Shown here: piece by piece, positions 33,758-45,041 of the stretch
Layout of the letters: every line of letters begins with the position of its first letter
Position numbering within the stretch: position 1 is the stretch's first letter
From: Amborella trichopoda
Lineage: Eukaryota; Streptophyta; Magnoliopsida; Amborellales; Amborellaceae
Length of the DNA stretch: 64,000 bases
Direction: 5' to 3'
Assembly (NCBI RefSeq): GCF_000471905.2
Contig: NW_006500010.1
Location: 2,349,629-2,413,628, forward strand
Program-made: the position numbers and the translations under genes
The notes under the pieces: model-generated
What the model saw: the letters and a program-made list of their open reading frames with translations, nothing else
Databases searched by the model: none
What the model was told of the DNA's origin: nothing

Positions 33758-34386
33758 TGTTGATATTTATCTTGAATTCTTGAATCCCTAATTTGGGTAG
33801 AGCTTATTATTTAGGATATAAGTTTTTGGATAAGTCCTACTTGGATTAAGATAGAGCCTTAGGTTCACATCGATAGGGATAAAGTTTTTTGTTGATAAAG
33901 TTAGGAAAATTGAGATTGGTTTGATTTGTACTCATTTTTGGGGCTTTATTTCTGTCTGCAAAAAGATGTTTTTCTAGATAGAGAGAGCATGTGTGGAAAA
34001 GTAGGCCATACATATGTGCACTTTTGGGTTTGTCCTCTCTTGTAAAGAGAGAAAGTGCATAGAGAAAAAAAGAGGGAAACTTTTGGGTTTTTTTTTGTAA
34101 GAGAGAGAAAATTGTAAAGAAGAATACTTTGTGGGAGATTAAGTCACCGGTTCTCAAGTAAGTTGCCTTGTAATTTTCTTTCTTTCATTTAGTGAAAAAC
34201 AACAATCATATTTGCTAGTGGATGTAGTTACAATTGTGATAAATCACGTAAATCCTTATGTTCTTTTTCTGTTAGTTATTTCCTGCTTTATTTTTGTTTC
34301 TTGTTGCTTGGTTTTTATCGATTCTTTTTCTCGTACTTTATTTGTCAAAAATCAACCCGTTAGGTTTAGAGCTTCTATGCACAACA
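33758..34386 (+). repeat. 5' LTR of the copia element
   Basis: Starts TGTTGATATTT and ends GCACAACA, the TG...CA rule. Compared with the 3' LTR it lacks about 50 bp near 33785 (the block with GGATTGGTTTCCTCTGATTT in the 3' copy) and has scattered substitutions, indicating an old insertion. The base pairs before it (agctt) match the duplication after the 3' LTR poorly. Confidence 0.9.
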
Positions 34387-34388
34387 AG

Positions 34389-34400
34389 TGGTATCAGAGC
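34389..34400 (+). other. Primer-binding site of the copia element
   Basis: TGGTATCAGAGC two bases after the 5' LTR, the standard plant copia site complementary to the 3' end of initiator tRNA-Met. Confidence 0.9.
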
Positions 34401-37400
34401 CCAATTTGGGGTTGTCGATATGGTGGTAAAAGTGTTGAATGCAAAATTTGAGGTAGAGAAATTTGATGGCAAAAGTAATTTTGAAATTTGGCAAATCAAT
34501 GTTTGGGATTTGCTAATACAACAAGGTTTACATAAAGCTCTAAAAAAAAATTCAAAGAAACTAGAATCCATGTCTGATGAGGACTGAGAAGATTTAGTTA
34601 TGAGGGCTATGAGCACTATTCGATTGTGCTTATCGAGTGAAGTGCTATTTAATATCGTAAACGAGGATTCAACATCAAATCTTTGGTCGAAGCTTGAGAG
34701 TTTGCATATGATGAAGTCCCTCACAAATCGATTGTTTTTTAAGCAAAAATTGTACACCCTACAGATGAATGAAGGTACCTATATCCATGAAAACCTGAAG
34801 TATTTTAATAAAATTATTTGCGAATTATTGAATATTGGTGTTAATATGGATGAGGATAAGTCTATAATTTTGTTATCCTCACTCCCTCATTAGTATGAAC
34901 ATCTAGTCACAACATTGCTTTATGAAAAAGATACCATAGAGATGGAGGATGTAACTTCGACCCTTCTGTCTAATGATTTGAGAAAGATACAGGATAATGC
35001 TCAGCCACATGCAGATGGTTTAGTGGCTAGAGGGAGATCTGTTAAGAGAAGTGGAAAGAGACATAAAAAACATGGTTGGTCTTGATCTAAATCCAGATCA
35101 AGAAAAAGTAATATTTATTGCTATTACTGCAAGAAAAAATGGCATGTTAATAATGATTATTGGAAACTCAAGGAGAAAGAAAGACGAGCTTCTAAGCAAC
35201 CAATATAGTTGATGGAAGCTTGGTAAGTGGAAAAAATAATGTGTTGTCGGTTTCGACAAATTGTGACAACTCTAAAGACTCGTGGGTTCTTGATTCAGGA
35301 TGTTCCTAGCATATGTGCCCTCATCGGGATTGGTTCACTACTTACAAGAGCATTGATGATGGATCAATTTTGATGGGGAATGATGCAGCTTATCAGACCA
35401 TTGGTGTTGGGACAATTACTATCATGATATATGATGGAATTGTTAGAACCTTGACTCATGTTAGACACATTCCAGATTTGAAGAAAAATCTTATTTATCT
35501 GGGTACCTTAGACTCTAATGGCTCCAATTGTTTTGGAGAAGGTGGAGTTCTAAAGATTCTTAAAGGTGCTCTGGTTGTGATGAAAGGCAAGAAGATTAGA
35601 CCAAATTTGTAAGTGCTACTTGGGAATACTATCACAGAAAGAGCAACAATTTCTGTATCTGATGATGGTGATTCTGACTTGACTTAGTTGTGGCATATGC
35701 GATTGGGCCATATGGGTGAGAGAGCTTTAGCAAAACTTAGCAAACGCCAATTGATCAATGAGGTGAAGAAGTGCAAGTTGGACTTCTGTGAGCACTGTGT
35801 TTATGGTAAGCAGTGTAGGGTGCAGTTTCGCACGTCAGAACATACCACAAAAGGTATTCTTGACTATATTCATTCAGATGTTTGGGGCCCTGCATCAGTT
35901 GTCTCAAAAGGTGGATCTCTATACTTTGTTTCCTTCATATATGATTTTCTCTACGAAGGTGTGGATTTACGCATTGAAGAAAAAGGTAGATGTATATAAC
36001 ACATTCAAGCAGTGGAAAGCAATGGTCGAAAGATAGACTGGAAAGAATGACAAGTGCTTAAGGACTGATAATAGTGGAGAGTACACTTCAGTGGAGTTTG
36101 TGAATTTTTGAAAAAGCGAAGGAATTATTCGTCACTTCACCACTTCAAAGACATCGCAACAGAATGGAGTCGCTGAACACTTCTAGAGAAGGCCCGCAAC
36201 ATGTTGAGTAATGCTGGTTTGTCAAAAGACTTTTGGGCTGAAGCGGTCAGCGCGACGTGTTACCTCGTCAACAGGTCATCATCTACAACAATAGATTACA
36301 AACTACAACAATAGATTACAAAACACCAGAAGAGGTATGGTCAGGTAAACCTGCTACTTATTCTCATTTAAGAATTTTTGGTTATTCTGCTTATGTTCAT
36401 GTGAAGGATGATAAGTTAAGTCCAAGGTCAAAGAAGTGTATTTTCCTTGGTTATGTGAATGGGGTTAAGGGTTATAGAATATGATACCCATATCCTAAGT
36501 TGCCTAATTTATTGTCAGTTGTGAGGTTAAATTCGATGAGTCTGTCATGTTTAAGCACATTCAGAAGGGTGCTGAAGGGTCAACGTTTTGATACATTCAT
36601 TATTGGACATGGGTATGTCAGAAATAAGCATGACAATTGTGTCTATTTTAAGAAATTTACTGATGGTTCGTTCATCTATTTGTTGCTTTATGTGGATGAT
36701 ATGCTTATTGCTGCAAATAATTATTTAGAAATCAGTAAATTGAAAACTCAACTTGCTAGAGAATTTGAAATGAAAAATTTAGGTTCAACAAAGGAAATTT
36801 TGGGTATGGAGATCCGTAGAGATTGAAAGTTAGGTAAACTGTAGCTATTTCAGAAGGAGTACATTGAAAATGTTCTCACTAGATTCGGGATGAAAAATTC
36901 AAAGCCCGTGGGTACTCCTCATGTTGTACATTTCAGATTGTCGGCAGCATTATCTCCAAGTTCAGATGCTGAAAAGAAATACATGTCACGTGTTCTATAT
37001 GCGAGTGCAATTGGAAACCTCATGTATGTAATGGTTTGCACTCGGCCAGATATTTCTCATGACGTTAGTGTTGTTAGCAAGTATATGGCTAATCCATGAA
37101 AGGAGCATTGACATACGGTAAAATGGATTCTGCATTACCTAAAGGGTACATCAGATGTGGGTCTGATGTTTGATAGAGATAGCAATTTGGTGACAAAGTT
37201 GTTGGTTATGTTGATACTGACTTTGCAAGTGATTTGGACTGTAGGAGATCTACTACAGGTTATGTATTTACACTTGCAGAAACTCTAACCAGTTAGAGGT
37301 TGATGCTACAAACCGTTGTTGCCTTATCTAAGACTGAAACAGAATACATGGTTGTTACCGAGGCAGTAAAAGAAGTCATTTGGTTTAGAGGGCTTGTTAG

Positions 37401-37735
37401 CGTTCTAGGCTTACGATAGGATGAAACTGTTATTTAGTGTGACTGTCAGAGTGCAATACATTTGGCGAAGAACCAGGTATATCATGCAAAGACGAAGCAT
37501 ATTGATGTTATATATCATTGTATTCGTGAGATCATAGCTGAAGATGATATCTTGTTGCTGAAGATTGACATCAAGAAGAATGTTGCAGATATATTGGCAA
37601 AGCTGGTTCCATTACAGAAGTTCAAGTTATGCTTGGACTTGAGTAATGTGTTGCCCAAGTGAGCACCTGTGGAGGCGCGTGTAGAGAAGACGGTCGATGA
37701 AACTTTCTTTTGGAATTCAAGCTATGGTGGAGATT

Positions 37736-38404
37736 TGTTGATATTTATTTAGAATTCTTGAATCCCTAATTTTAATGGATTGGTTTCCTCTGATTTAGGT
37801 TTCCTATTTATTGGATAGAGTCTATTATTTAAGAACTAACTTGATGGATAAGTCCTACTTGGATTAGGATAGAGCCTTAGGTCCACATAGATAGGGATAA
37901 AGTTCCTTGTTGATAAAGTTAGGAAAATTTAGATTGGTTTGAGTATTTGTTTTTTGGGCTTTATTCTCTCTATAAAGAGATGTTTTAGAGAGAGCATGTG
38001 TAGAAAAGTAGGTCATACATAAGTGCACTTTTGGGTTTGTCCTCTTATAGAGAAAGTGCATAGAAAAAAATTGAAGGAAACTTTTGGGGTTTTTTTTTTG
38101 AGAGAGAAAATTTTTAAAAAAAAGGCTTTGTGGGAGATTGAGTCTCCGATTCTCAAGTAAATTACCTTGTAATTTTTTTTTTTTATTTAATGAAAGACAT
38201 GGATCGTCTTCACCAGTTGATGTAGTTACAATTGTGACGAACCACGTAAATCCTAACGTTTTTTTCTGTTATTTATTTCTTGCATTATTTTTGTTGCTTG
38301 TGGCTTGTAGCTTGTTGCTTGTTGCTTGTTTTTTGTCGATTTTTTTTCTCGTACTTTATTTGCCAAAAAATCAACTCATCGGTTTAGAGCTTCCACACAC
38401 AACA
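37736..38404 (+). repeat. 3' LTR of the copia element
   Basis: Begins TGTTGATATTT after a short purine stretch (GGTGGAGAT) and ends CACACAACA. It aligns along its length with the 5' LTR. Confidence 0.9.
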
Positions 38405-38500
38405 AGATCGCCTCTTGTTGCTTGTTTTTTGTCGATTTTTTTTCTCGTACTTTATTTGCCAAAAAATCAACTCATCGGTTTAGAGCTTCCACGCACAACA
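38405..38500 (+). repeat. Extra tandem copy of the LTR terminus
   Basis: The last 85-90 bp of the 3' LTR (from CTTGTTGCTTGTTTTTTGTC to GCACAACA) are repeated immediately after it, with a 96-bp period. A 9-base linker, agatcgcct, precedes the repeat. Confidence 0.85.
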
Positions 38501-39250
38501 AGATTGCATACAAGTGGCGATGTAGAGCCATCGTTTCCATCTCGTGGTCTCCGATGGACAGTGGTGATGATCCATAAAATCCGACTGTTATCCGACAAGT
38601 AGAGTTAAGAATCATCTCCACCGTCTCTGTGTACAGTCATTTCACGTCAAAAATCCAAAAAGTTCATGCATAAAATAAAATGCCAAAGAGGGAAAATGCG
38701 TCGTATTTTCGCATGGAGGAATAACGCCCCTCACCTCTCACATAAACTTTGGAAAAAAAATGGAGAGAAAGAGACCTCGCAAAATCTCTTTTTTCTTTCT
38801 AAATTGATAACAGGTGACAGCAGTGTCCATAAAGAACCTAAACTACCAATATATACATTTATTAACAATTATGGGAATATATGGTTGTTTATGCAAGTTG
38901 AAATGCAATATATGAATTATTGTAACTTCCATTATCTAAGAGGTAGGAACAAGAATGTAAATAGTTGGAGAGTGTTATTTAGCCCCATTAGAAAGCATAC
39001 TTAGCAAAACTAATGTAGGTAAAATTTGCCCTAGAATTTGTACACGAATAGGAATACTCTCTCTCTCTACCCATTTTCGGATTCCAAATCTTGTACTACC
39101 CAAAATACATTAAAAAAAGAGGCATCAAGTGCTTGGTTAGTTTGAAAGTTGAAAAAGTAGGACCTCACTATAAAATAATGCAAAATATGGATCATTTCTC
39201 ATTGTAAAATAACACAAAATATTGCTCATTTTCTAATACTGCTTCTTATT
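38501..39250. other. Unassigned spacer
   Basis: A 112-codon ORF at 38666-39004 has no recognisable domain. Nothing else supported. Confidence 0.4.
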
Positions 39251-39253
39251 AAT

Positions 39254-39497
39254 GGCACGTTTAGTATACGTGAAAATATCTAAAGGCACGTTTAGTATAC
39301 GTGACAATATTTTCGTAAAAATACTTTAACATGAAAATATTCTTTCATAGGTGTCGAAATTTTTTCTCACCAATTGGTCCCAGCATGTATTTTCATATCA
39401 ATTGGCAGCCAATTGGTGTGAAAAAAACTCTCGTACTAAATCACATGAGGAAGTTCTTTCATGTAACGAAAATATTTTCATACGTACCAAACGTGCC
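39254..39497. mobile_element. hAT-like MITE with duplicated left terminus
   Basis: The left end GGCACGTTTAGTATACGTGA occurs twice in tandem (39254 and 39285). The right end, inverted, is GGGCACGTTTGGTACGTATG. Between them is a symmetrical AATATTTTC/GAAAATATT interior. Total about 210 bp from the inner left end. GGCACGTTTGGTAC-type ends are common in plant hAT-type MITEs. Confidence 0.6.
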
Positions 39498-40315
39498 CTA
39501 AGTAAATTTATGGACATAAAGAATGTAATTGCTTATATTCTATACCACACTACCTTAACATATTAAAATTGTAATATGAGAGAGAGAGAGCGAGAGAGAG
39601 AGAGAGAATCTTCTTAACCTGACCACCTCAACATTAGGCATTGTGAAGTTGAATAAGAAGAGAAGGCCTAACATGAGAGGCAAGATCCTTAGGTTAGCCA
39701 AGGCGACTTGCTCATAAAGCACTGGTGGAGAACCATTTCACTCTCTCACACATTGTGATCAAAGGCAAGTCATCCTTGGCTACCCTAGCACATTGCACCC
39801 CTCCATGTGAGGCTCTACTTCTGTGCCCTTAGCTCATAGCCACACCACTTCATGTCCTCTGTTCAAGCATTTGGGCTCTATTTATAGCTTGCTAAAGGCT
39901 ACTATTTACAGCAAAAAGCTCAATAACTAGCCTAATTTAGAATATATTCTTTCTTATAGAAAAGCTTGCTTTTTAATGGGCCATTCAGATCTTCCAAAGG
40001 TAGATTTATGTCCATCACAAGAGAATCCTTTATGTCTTGCCTCTTGTATCTTTTGAGACATGTTATAATGTTTAATACAATCTCTCTCTCTCTCTCGATC
40101 GACGCGGGATAACATGCTGTATTGGCTTTAGATAACAAATAAATCTTCTTTAAGACCATGTTTAATCCCTAGAATTTTGGGTTTTTAACAGTTGGATCTC
40201 AAACCCTAAAATTGGATGGTCCTTGCTCAATCGTGGAATGTTAATTTGTTAAGGCATGCATAGATGATGATTTGGAACTTTCCTTATTGAGGTTAGTCAT
40301 TACGCCCTAGTTTTA
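39498..40315. other. Spacer with GA microsatellite
   Basis: (GA)n run at about 39579-39606 and (CT)n at about 40081-40096. No gene supported. Confidence 0.45.
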
Positions 40316-40548
40316 GAAAATATGTACAATGAGACCATTTACTTTTGATACAAGAGGTCACACTCATCATGGACAGTAAGATTTGAAATCCGGTAGTTGA
40401 AGACGTGCCATTGTTTAGCCACGAAGTTCCAAATAAAATTTCCCTAAAGTTGTGACATACTCTCATTTATTGGATTTTACATCCCATGACCAAAATTGAT
40501 TGTAGTTTATTTGCCCCAAAAGTAAATAGTCTTATGGTATACAATCCC
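40316..40548 (+). mobile_element. MITE family 2 copy with 9-bp target duplication
   Basis: A 233-bp element with ends TATGTACAATGAGACCATTT and, inverted, GTATACCATAAGACTATTTA. Flanked by ctagtttta (40307-40315) and ctactttta (40549-40557), 8 of 9 identical. Confidence 0.8.
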
Positions 40549-40622
40549 CTACTTTTAAGAGGTAGATTTAAGGGCCCCCTCTACCTAAGGGACGAAATGG
40601 TATTGTCTTGTGGGAGGAAACC

Positions 40623-40746
40623 ATTCATCTACCCTCTCAATCAAAAGCCTTGGGAGGATTTTTGTAGTTTGAAATTTTGGAAAGTATTCATCTACTCTCT
40701 CAATCAAAAGCCTTGGGAGGATTTTTGTAGTTTGAAATTTTGGAAA
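40623..40746. repeat. 63-bp tandem duplication
   Basis: ATTCATCTACYCTCTCAATC..GGGAGGATTTTTGTAG occurs twice with a 63-bp period and a single mismatch in the visible core. Confidence 0.9.
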
Positions 40747-40749
40747 CCA

Positions 40750-42830
40750 CCTAAGAAATAATTGATGATCATTTTCAAAAGAAATTTTTTTTTGAATTTC
40801 AAGTTTTTTGACACTGATCTCGCCCATGAAAAATTGGGCAATCTCTATTCAATCTTAAGACATTTTTTTGTCTAGCACATAGATAGATCAAGTTTTGGAA
40901 TTTTTTTGTTGAGTTTAATCTTCATGTTAAAGAGGTTACATCCCCAAAATTTGGGGTCTGAAAATCACTCCTATTCTGGGTCTTACCTGAGGGAGTAAAT
41001 CGACATTATCCTCTCACGGGAGTATAAAATCTTGTCACATAGCCACTAGAAAGTGTTGTTATTGACTCAACAGCCTCGACGATGTGATAAATGGATTTAG
41101 GGTTGACAATTTTTTCTCAATGATTTGGTTATTAGAGTTTAGTTTTCTTAGAAACATGTGCACTCATCACCAACTTTGCCCTTTGGAGACAATAAGAAGT
41201 CAGTGACTGAATCATTCATAATTCTAGGTCACTTACATTCTTGATAACTTTCAAAGGCCACCCCACACTTTTGACCTTTCTTTAAAGCGTGAGAAAACAA
41301 GAATAATTTGTTTAAAGAGGTGTGCGTCACACTCTTTAAAGACCCAAATTAGGCAATAAACGGCCAATTATTCCTTTCTCACAACCTATAATCACGCAAT
41401 TACTAAATGTCAAAAAGCTCTACTTTATGATCACATTATTCCATTGGTTCTTGGATTTATTCATGTCCACCACTACCAATCTTCTCTTTCTTTCTCCATC
41501 TCACTTTTTCATGTCCATTGCCTCTCACAATTATTTCCAAATCTCAAGCCCACATGTGCCATGCATGTAAACCAAGAGCTGGTTTTGATGGCCATGATTA
41601 TCCCTGAGGCATCTGATGGTCGAAAACCACAGACAACATTGAAGAAGATTGAATCCAAGCCCTTCATTCAAAATGTCTGATCTAAAAGAGGCTTCTTCAA
41701 TAAAAAAGAAGGCTCTAGAGTGGAAATCCAATGTTGTGTGGGTCAATAATTTCTTCATCTTTGATCTAGTGGACCAAGATGATGGTGTTTGATATTTGCT
41801 TCACAAGTGGCAATGGAATCAGCACAGTATTCTCTCCTCCCCCCTCTTCCCCATCCTCCCATTCTGACTATTATAAATTGAATTTGATCAAAAGAATGTG
41901 TATGTGGTTGAATATGAAGGTCAATGAGGAGGCAAAGGTCTCACATGAAGGGATGGGGCACTTTTTGTAGCCAAGGATGACTTGCCTATGCTCTCAAGCA
42001 TAAGAGAGCTTACTTCCTTTTGGTATTCTTCAGTTTCTAAGTGAGTCTTCCTTGGCTACTTATTATGCTTCACCCCTCATGTCAGGCACAAGTCTTTCAT
42101 GAAGTTTATCTCATAAGTTTCTTTCTTTCCTATTACATGACTATCTTCTTCTATCTATCATATATTCTTCTCCATGAAAATTGTTTGGCTCAATCTGGCA
42201 CATCAAGAACAACAGTCAATATCAAAATTGAATCCAAGAGCTACCCCGCCGCTGAGAAGAAATTCAGGCTCAATAGTTTTTATCCAATTCCAATGCTTCT
42301 TTTTGGAGCCCTATGCTTAGACCATACCAGACAATACATGTGTAATTTTAAGTCATTTAGATATCATGTTATGGATATTTGTTGCATTAGTGCTTAATTG
42401 GGTCTTCATAAATTACAATGTTCAAAACCGATGCTCAACAGGATCCCCAGATCGAGTTGTCCATATAAACTTGGCTGTGTCTGTCAGAGACTTGGTTGAG
42501 TTTGTAAAAGTTATGGTAATACTAAATGTAAAACGACCAAGTTTGGGCGATTCCTACTAAGACTAAGCACCTTGCTGAGTTGGAATAACTTGTGCAAGCC
42601 TGATTGGCTCGAGTTTTAAAACACGGGCAACTAATATTATTTTGTATACGCTTTCTTGCCTAATGTGGCAATGCATCTTTTTCCATTCCAAATTTATTCT
42701 CATTTTAATTGTGCACTAGGTGGCTCAGCTGGGATTCCTAGCCACATTGACAATTTTGTGGCCTTTATGCTACTCTTATGCTCATGCTATACATTGTATG
42801 TTTACTTTTTGGGTTTTACAGAGAGAGAGA
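40750..42830. other. Intergenic stretch without a supported gene
   Basis: Several ORFs of 60-118 codons, the longest at 42041-42397 (+), lack domains and splice context. No RNA gene or clear repeat. Confidence 0.45.
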
Positions 42831-42837
42831 GATATCA

Positions 42838-42890
42838 TGTTAAGCTAACCCCAATTAGTTGACAAAAGGCTGTGACGATGACCATCATCA
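42838..42890 (+). mobile_element. LINE 3' tail remnant
   Basis: GCTAACCCCAATTAGTTGAC followed by AAAAGGCTGTGACGATGA matches the conserved 3' untranslated tail of the plant LINE group that also left fragments at 26.2 and 59.3 kb. The latter has GTAGCTAACCCCAATTAATT. Confidence 0.6.
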
Positions 42891-43285
42891 TGTTAAAAAA
42901 ACCTTTGCCATATGTTTTGGACAAAGATTATATGGTATGGGGATTAAAAAACCTAAAAAAGCCCTTCTGATTTTTAAATTCCTGATGTCATTGATTCCAT
43001 TGGCCCTAGTTGTTGGCACTTGGCAGCAGTATTTATTTTGTTATTAAAATTTGCGAGTGCCTCAAAACACGTGCATTATATTTGTGTTGGAAAAAAGTGA
43101 ATTGTAGGCATGAGAACAAATTAATAAACTCAATTCGATTGTCCCCATTCTTTTTTGGTGTTAAGTGTACGATTCAAACCAGTAAGCCAATGTTTCTTAG
43201 CCATATTCCTCCTTATCACCATATTCATGAATCCGATTCTCATCTTTCTCTCACATTTTAGACTTGGGACTAATAGTCCTTCATT
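42891..43285. other. Unassigned spacer
   Basis: No gene or repeat supported. Confidence 0.4.
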
Positions 43286-43287
43286 TT

Positions 43288-43740
43288 CAGAAATATAAAA
43301 TTAAAGCTGGCGACAGGCTGGGTGGCCTGCACTTGCCTACTTGGGCCTATCCTAAAAACTAGGGCTTGGATCACAAAATGTGGCCCGAGGGCTTGGCTTG
43401 GGCCAAAGCCACGCCATGGATAGTAGTAGGCTTAGCCAGGTCCGTGTTTGGCTAAGGCTAGGGCCTCTTAGACCGGGTCGGGCTCAAGCTGGCCTTATTG
43501 GGATCATAGCTACCCTTGCCCAAACCTGGCCCGTTGCAAGCCATTAGCTAGACAGCTCCTTGGAGTGGCATATATTAGAAAGGTTTTTGGACACTGGAAT
43601 CATACCCACACGTGTTGGTTGGGAATTGTAGGGGTGGTAAATTGGTTGGTCGACCCTTCCCATTTACTGGACCCTGTGAGTTGGATCTAGATCTAATCCA
43701 GATATAACCAGATCAGGACGACCAAACACGTTTATTTGCC
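43288..43740. repeat. GGGCY/GGTC-rich tracts
   Basis: Positions 43288-43560 are rich in overlapping GGGCTTGG, GGGCC and GGGTCGGGC words. At 43627 AGGGGTGGTAAATTGG starts a GGTC/GGATC-rich segment. They resemble the tracts at 46.2 and 8.1 kb respectively. Confidence 0.5.
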
Positions 43741-44360
43741 TAGGAATTTTTATTTGATCCACACCGTAATAAGATTGTGCATAACACAACTCGATCCACA
43801 TTATTATAAGATCATGCACGCTCATACAGCTTAGAGGCTTAGAATGCCAATTTGACCAATTTTATTTTTTTTAAATGGATTGATTATCTTGATTGCCCAT
43901 CCGGAAAACCTATCTAGATTGGCAAATCGGCATTCCACATCACTGCATCAGCCGGATTGGCCCAAACTAGCCTTAAAAAACAGTTTCAAAAAATCTTTAT
44001 AAATATTGCTTTTGGGGTTTTAAGAAAAAATGGGAGTAATGCATTGTGAATTTTTCATTATTTTGCAAAAATACATGAATGTTGAAATACTATTTTCCTA
44101 TATAAACATCTATTGGCCATTACATTCATATCACAAAAGAAGAGAAGCATACAATCATAATGGATATGAATGCATGGTCCAAAATTAAAAAGCATATAAT
44201 CACAAAACCAACCTAATACCGAGAGAGTACTTTAACAATTTATTGACTTTTTGTAGTTATCTTAAATGTAAAATAATTGGCAGAGACGTAGAGGCAGTGC
44301 CTCATGTTCAAGAAAAAAAGAAATACATAGCCTTGTCTCTCCATAAAACTTCAATCTTTC
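43741..44360. other. Unassigned spacer
   Basis: AT-rich; no gene supported. Confidence 0.4.
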
Positions 44361-44364
44361 ATTA

Positions 44365-44406
44365 GTCCCACATCGGAATATTTTATGGAAAGGAAGGCGT
44401 ATAAAT
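44365..44406 (+). promoter_or_regulatory. snRNA-type promoter: USE plus TATA with Pol III spacing
   Basis: GTCCCACATCG (44365-44375) is an exact match to the plant upstream sequence element of snRNA genes. TATAAAT follows at 44400-44406, with 24 bases between. In plants this short spacing marks RNA polymerase III promoters (U6, U3), while longer spacing marks Pol II. Transcription would start near 44428. The sequence there does not resemble U3, U6 or 7SL, and no T-run terminator occurs for over 200 bp. Confidence 0.5.
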
Positions 44407-44499
44407 GTAGGCCGTGGATGATTGGGACAACTCATGTGTGTGGCTTAATAAATTTGACGATATCGGCCACTCCTTGGTCAATAAAGAAACTATCAAATT

Positions 44500-45040
44500 A
44501 AAAAAAATTAAAAGAGGGGTGGGCCACTCCACTAGTTCTTTGTCTAATTAAAACACTTCAAAATTTCAAATGAAGAGATTAAAAATAAAATTTAGCAATT
44601 GAGCTGAATCACCCGATTCATTAATAGAATCAGCTAGTTAATGAATCAGCTAGTTCCCTAACAAAACCGGCTGGTTCTGTCAAAGAACTTTGTGATTCTT
44701 TTTTTCTAGAAGTGGCCCATTCGCGATAAAATAAAGAGGTCCTACCAATTCCGCATCAGAATCAGGCAATTCCAATCGCGGCCAGCGTTTTTTAGAACTC
44801 TGGATACAATTTAGGATTTAAAACAATAATCGGTTTCATTTTCTATTGATTTTGGAGGTGATCGATTGAAATGGGGCATGAGAATCAGATTGAAAAACTA
44901 ATGCCGATTATTGCTTGACTATGCGAGTTATTACGTCACTTTGAAAACACTATGCGCGTTATTGCTTGACCATGAGCGTTATTGCTTAAATGGTCATGGT
45001 GTCATTTGTCAATGAGTAAGACAAAATCTGTAATGTAGGG
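44500..45040. other. Unassigned spacer
   Basis: Contains a short duplicated stretch (GAATCAGCTAGTTMMTGAAT) near 44630. No gene supported. Confidence 0.4.
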
Positions 45041-45041
45041 A

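Larger units (their letters stand above)
33758..38404 (+). mobile_element. Ty1/copia retrotransposon, nearly complete but inactive
   Basis: Two LTRs (33758-34386, 37736-38404), a tRNA-Met-type primer site and about 3.35 kb of internal DNA. Domains in order: gag (from about 34420), with a zinc knuckle CYYC..H near 35119 whose last Cys is replaced by Tyr; protease DSG at 35292-35300; integrase HHCC zinc finger (35689-35810) and HSDVWGP near 35873; reverse transcriptase YVDD near 36690; RNase H to 37662. The order protease-integrase-RT-RNase H defines copia. Many in-frame stops and frameshifts break every domain. After the integrase C-terminus the reading jumps (about 36520-36590) straight to the late RT, so most of the RT N-terminal half is deleted. 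It cannot move on its own. Lies about 0.9 kb downstream of CYP78A. Confidence 0.92.

Noticed and set aside
44428..44560. A named snRNA or snoRNA downstream of the USE/TATA motif
   Set aside because: No match to U3, U6 or 7SL starts, and no clear C/D boxes; only the promoter motif is reported.
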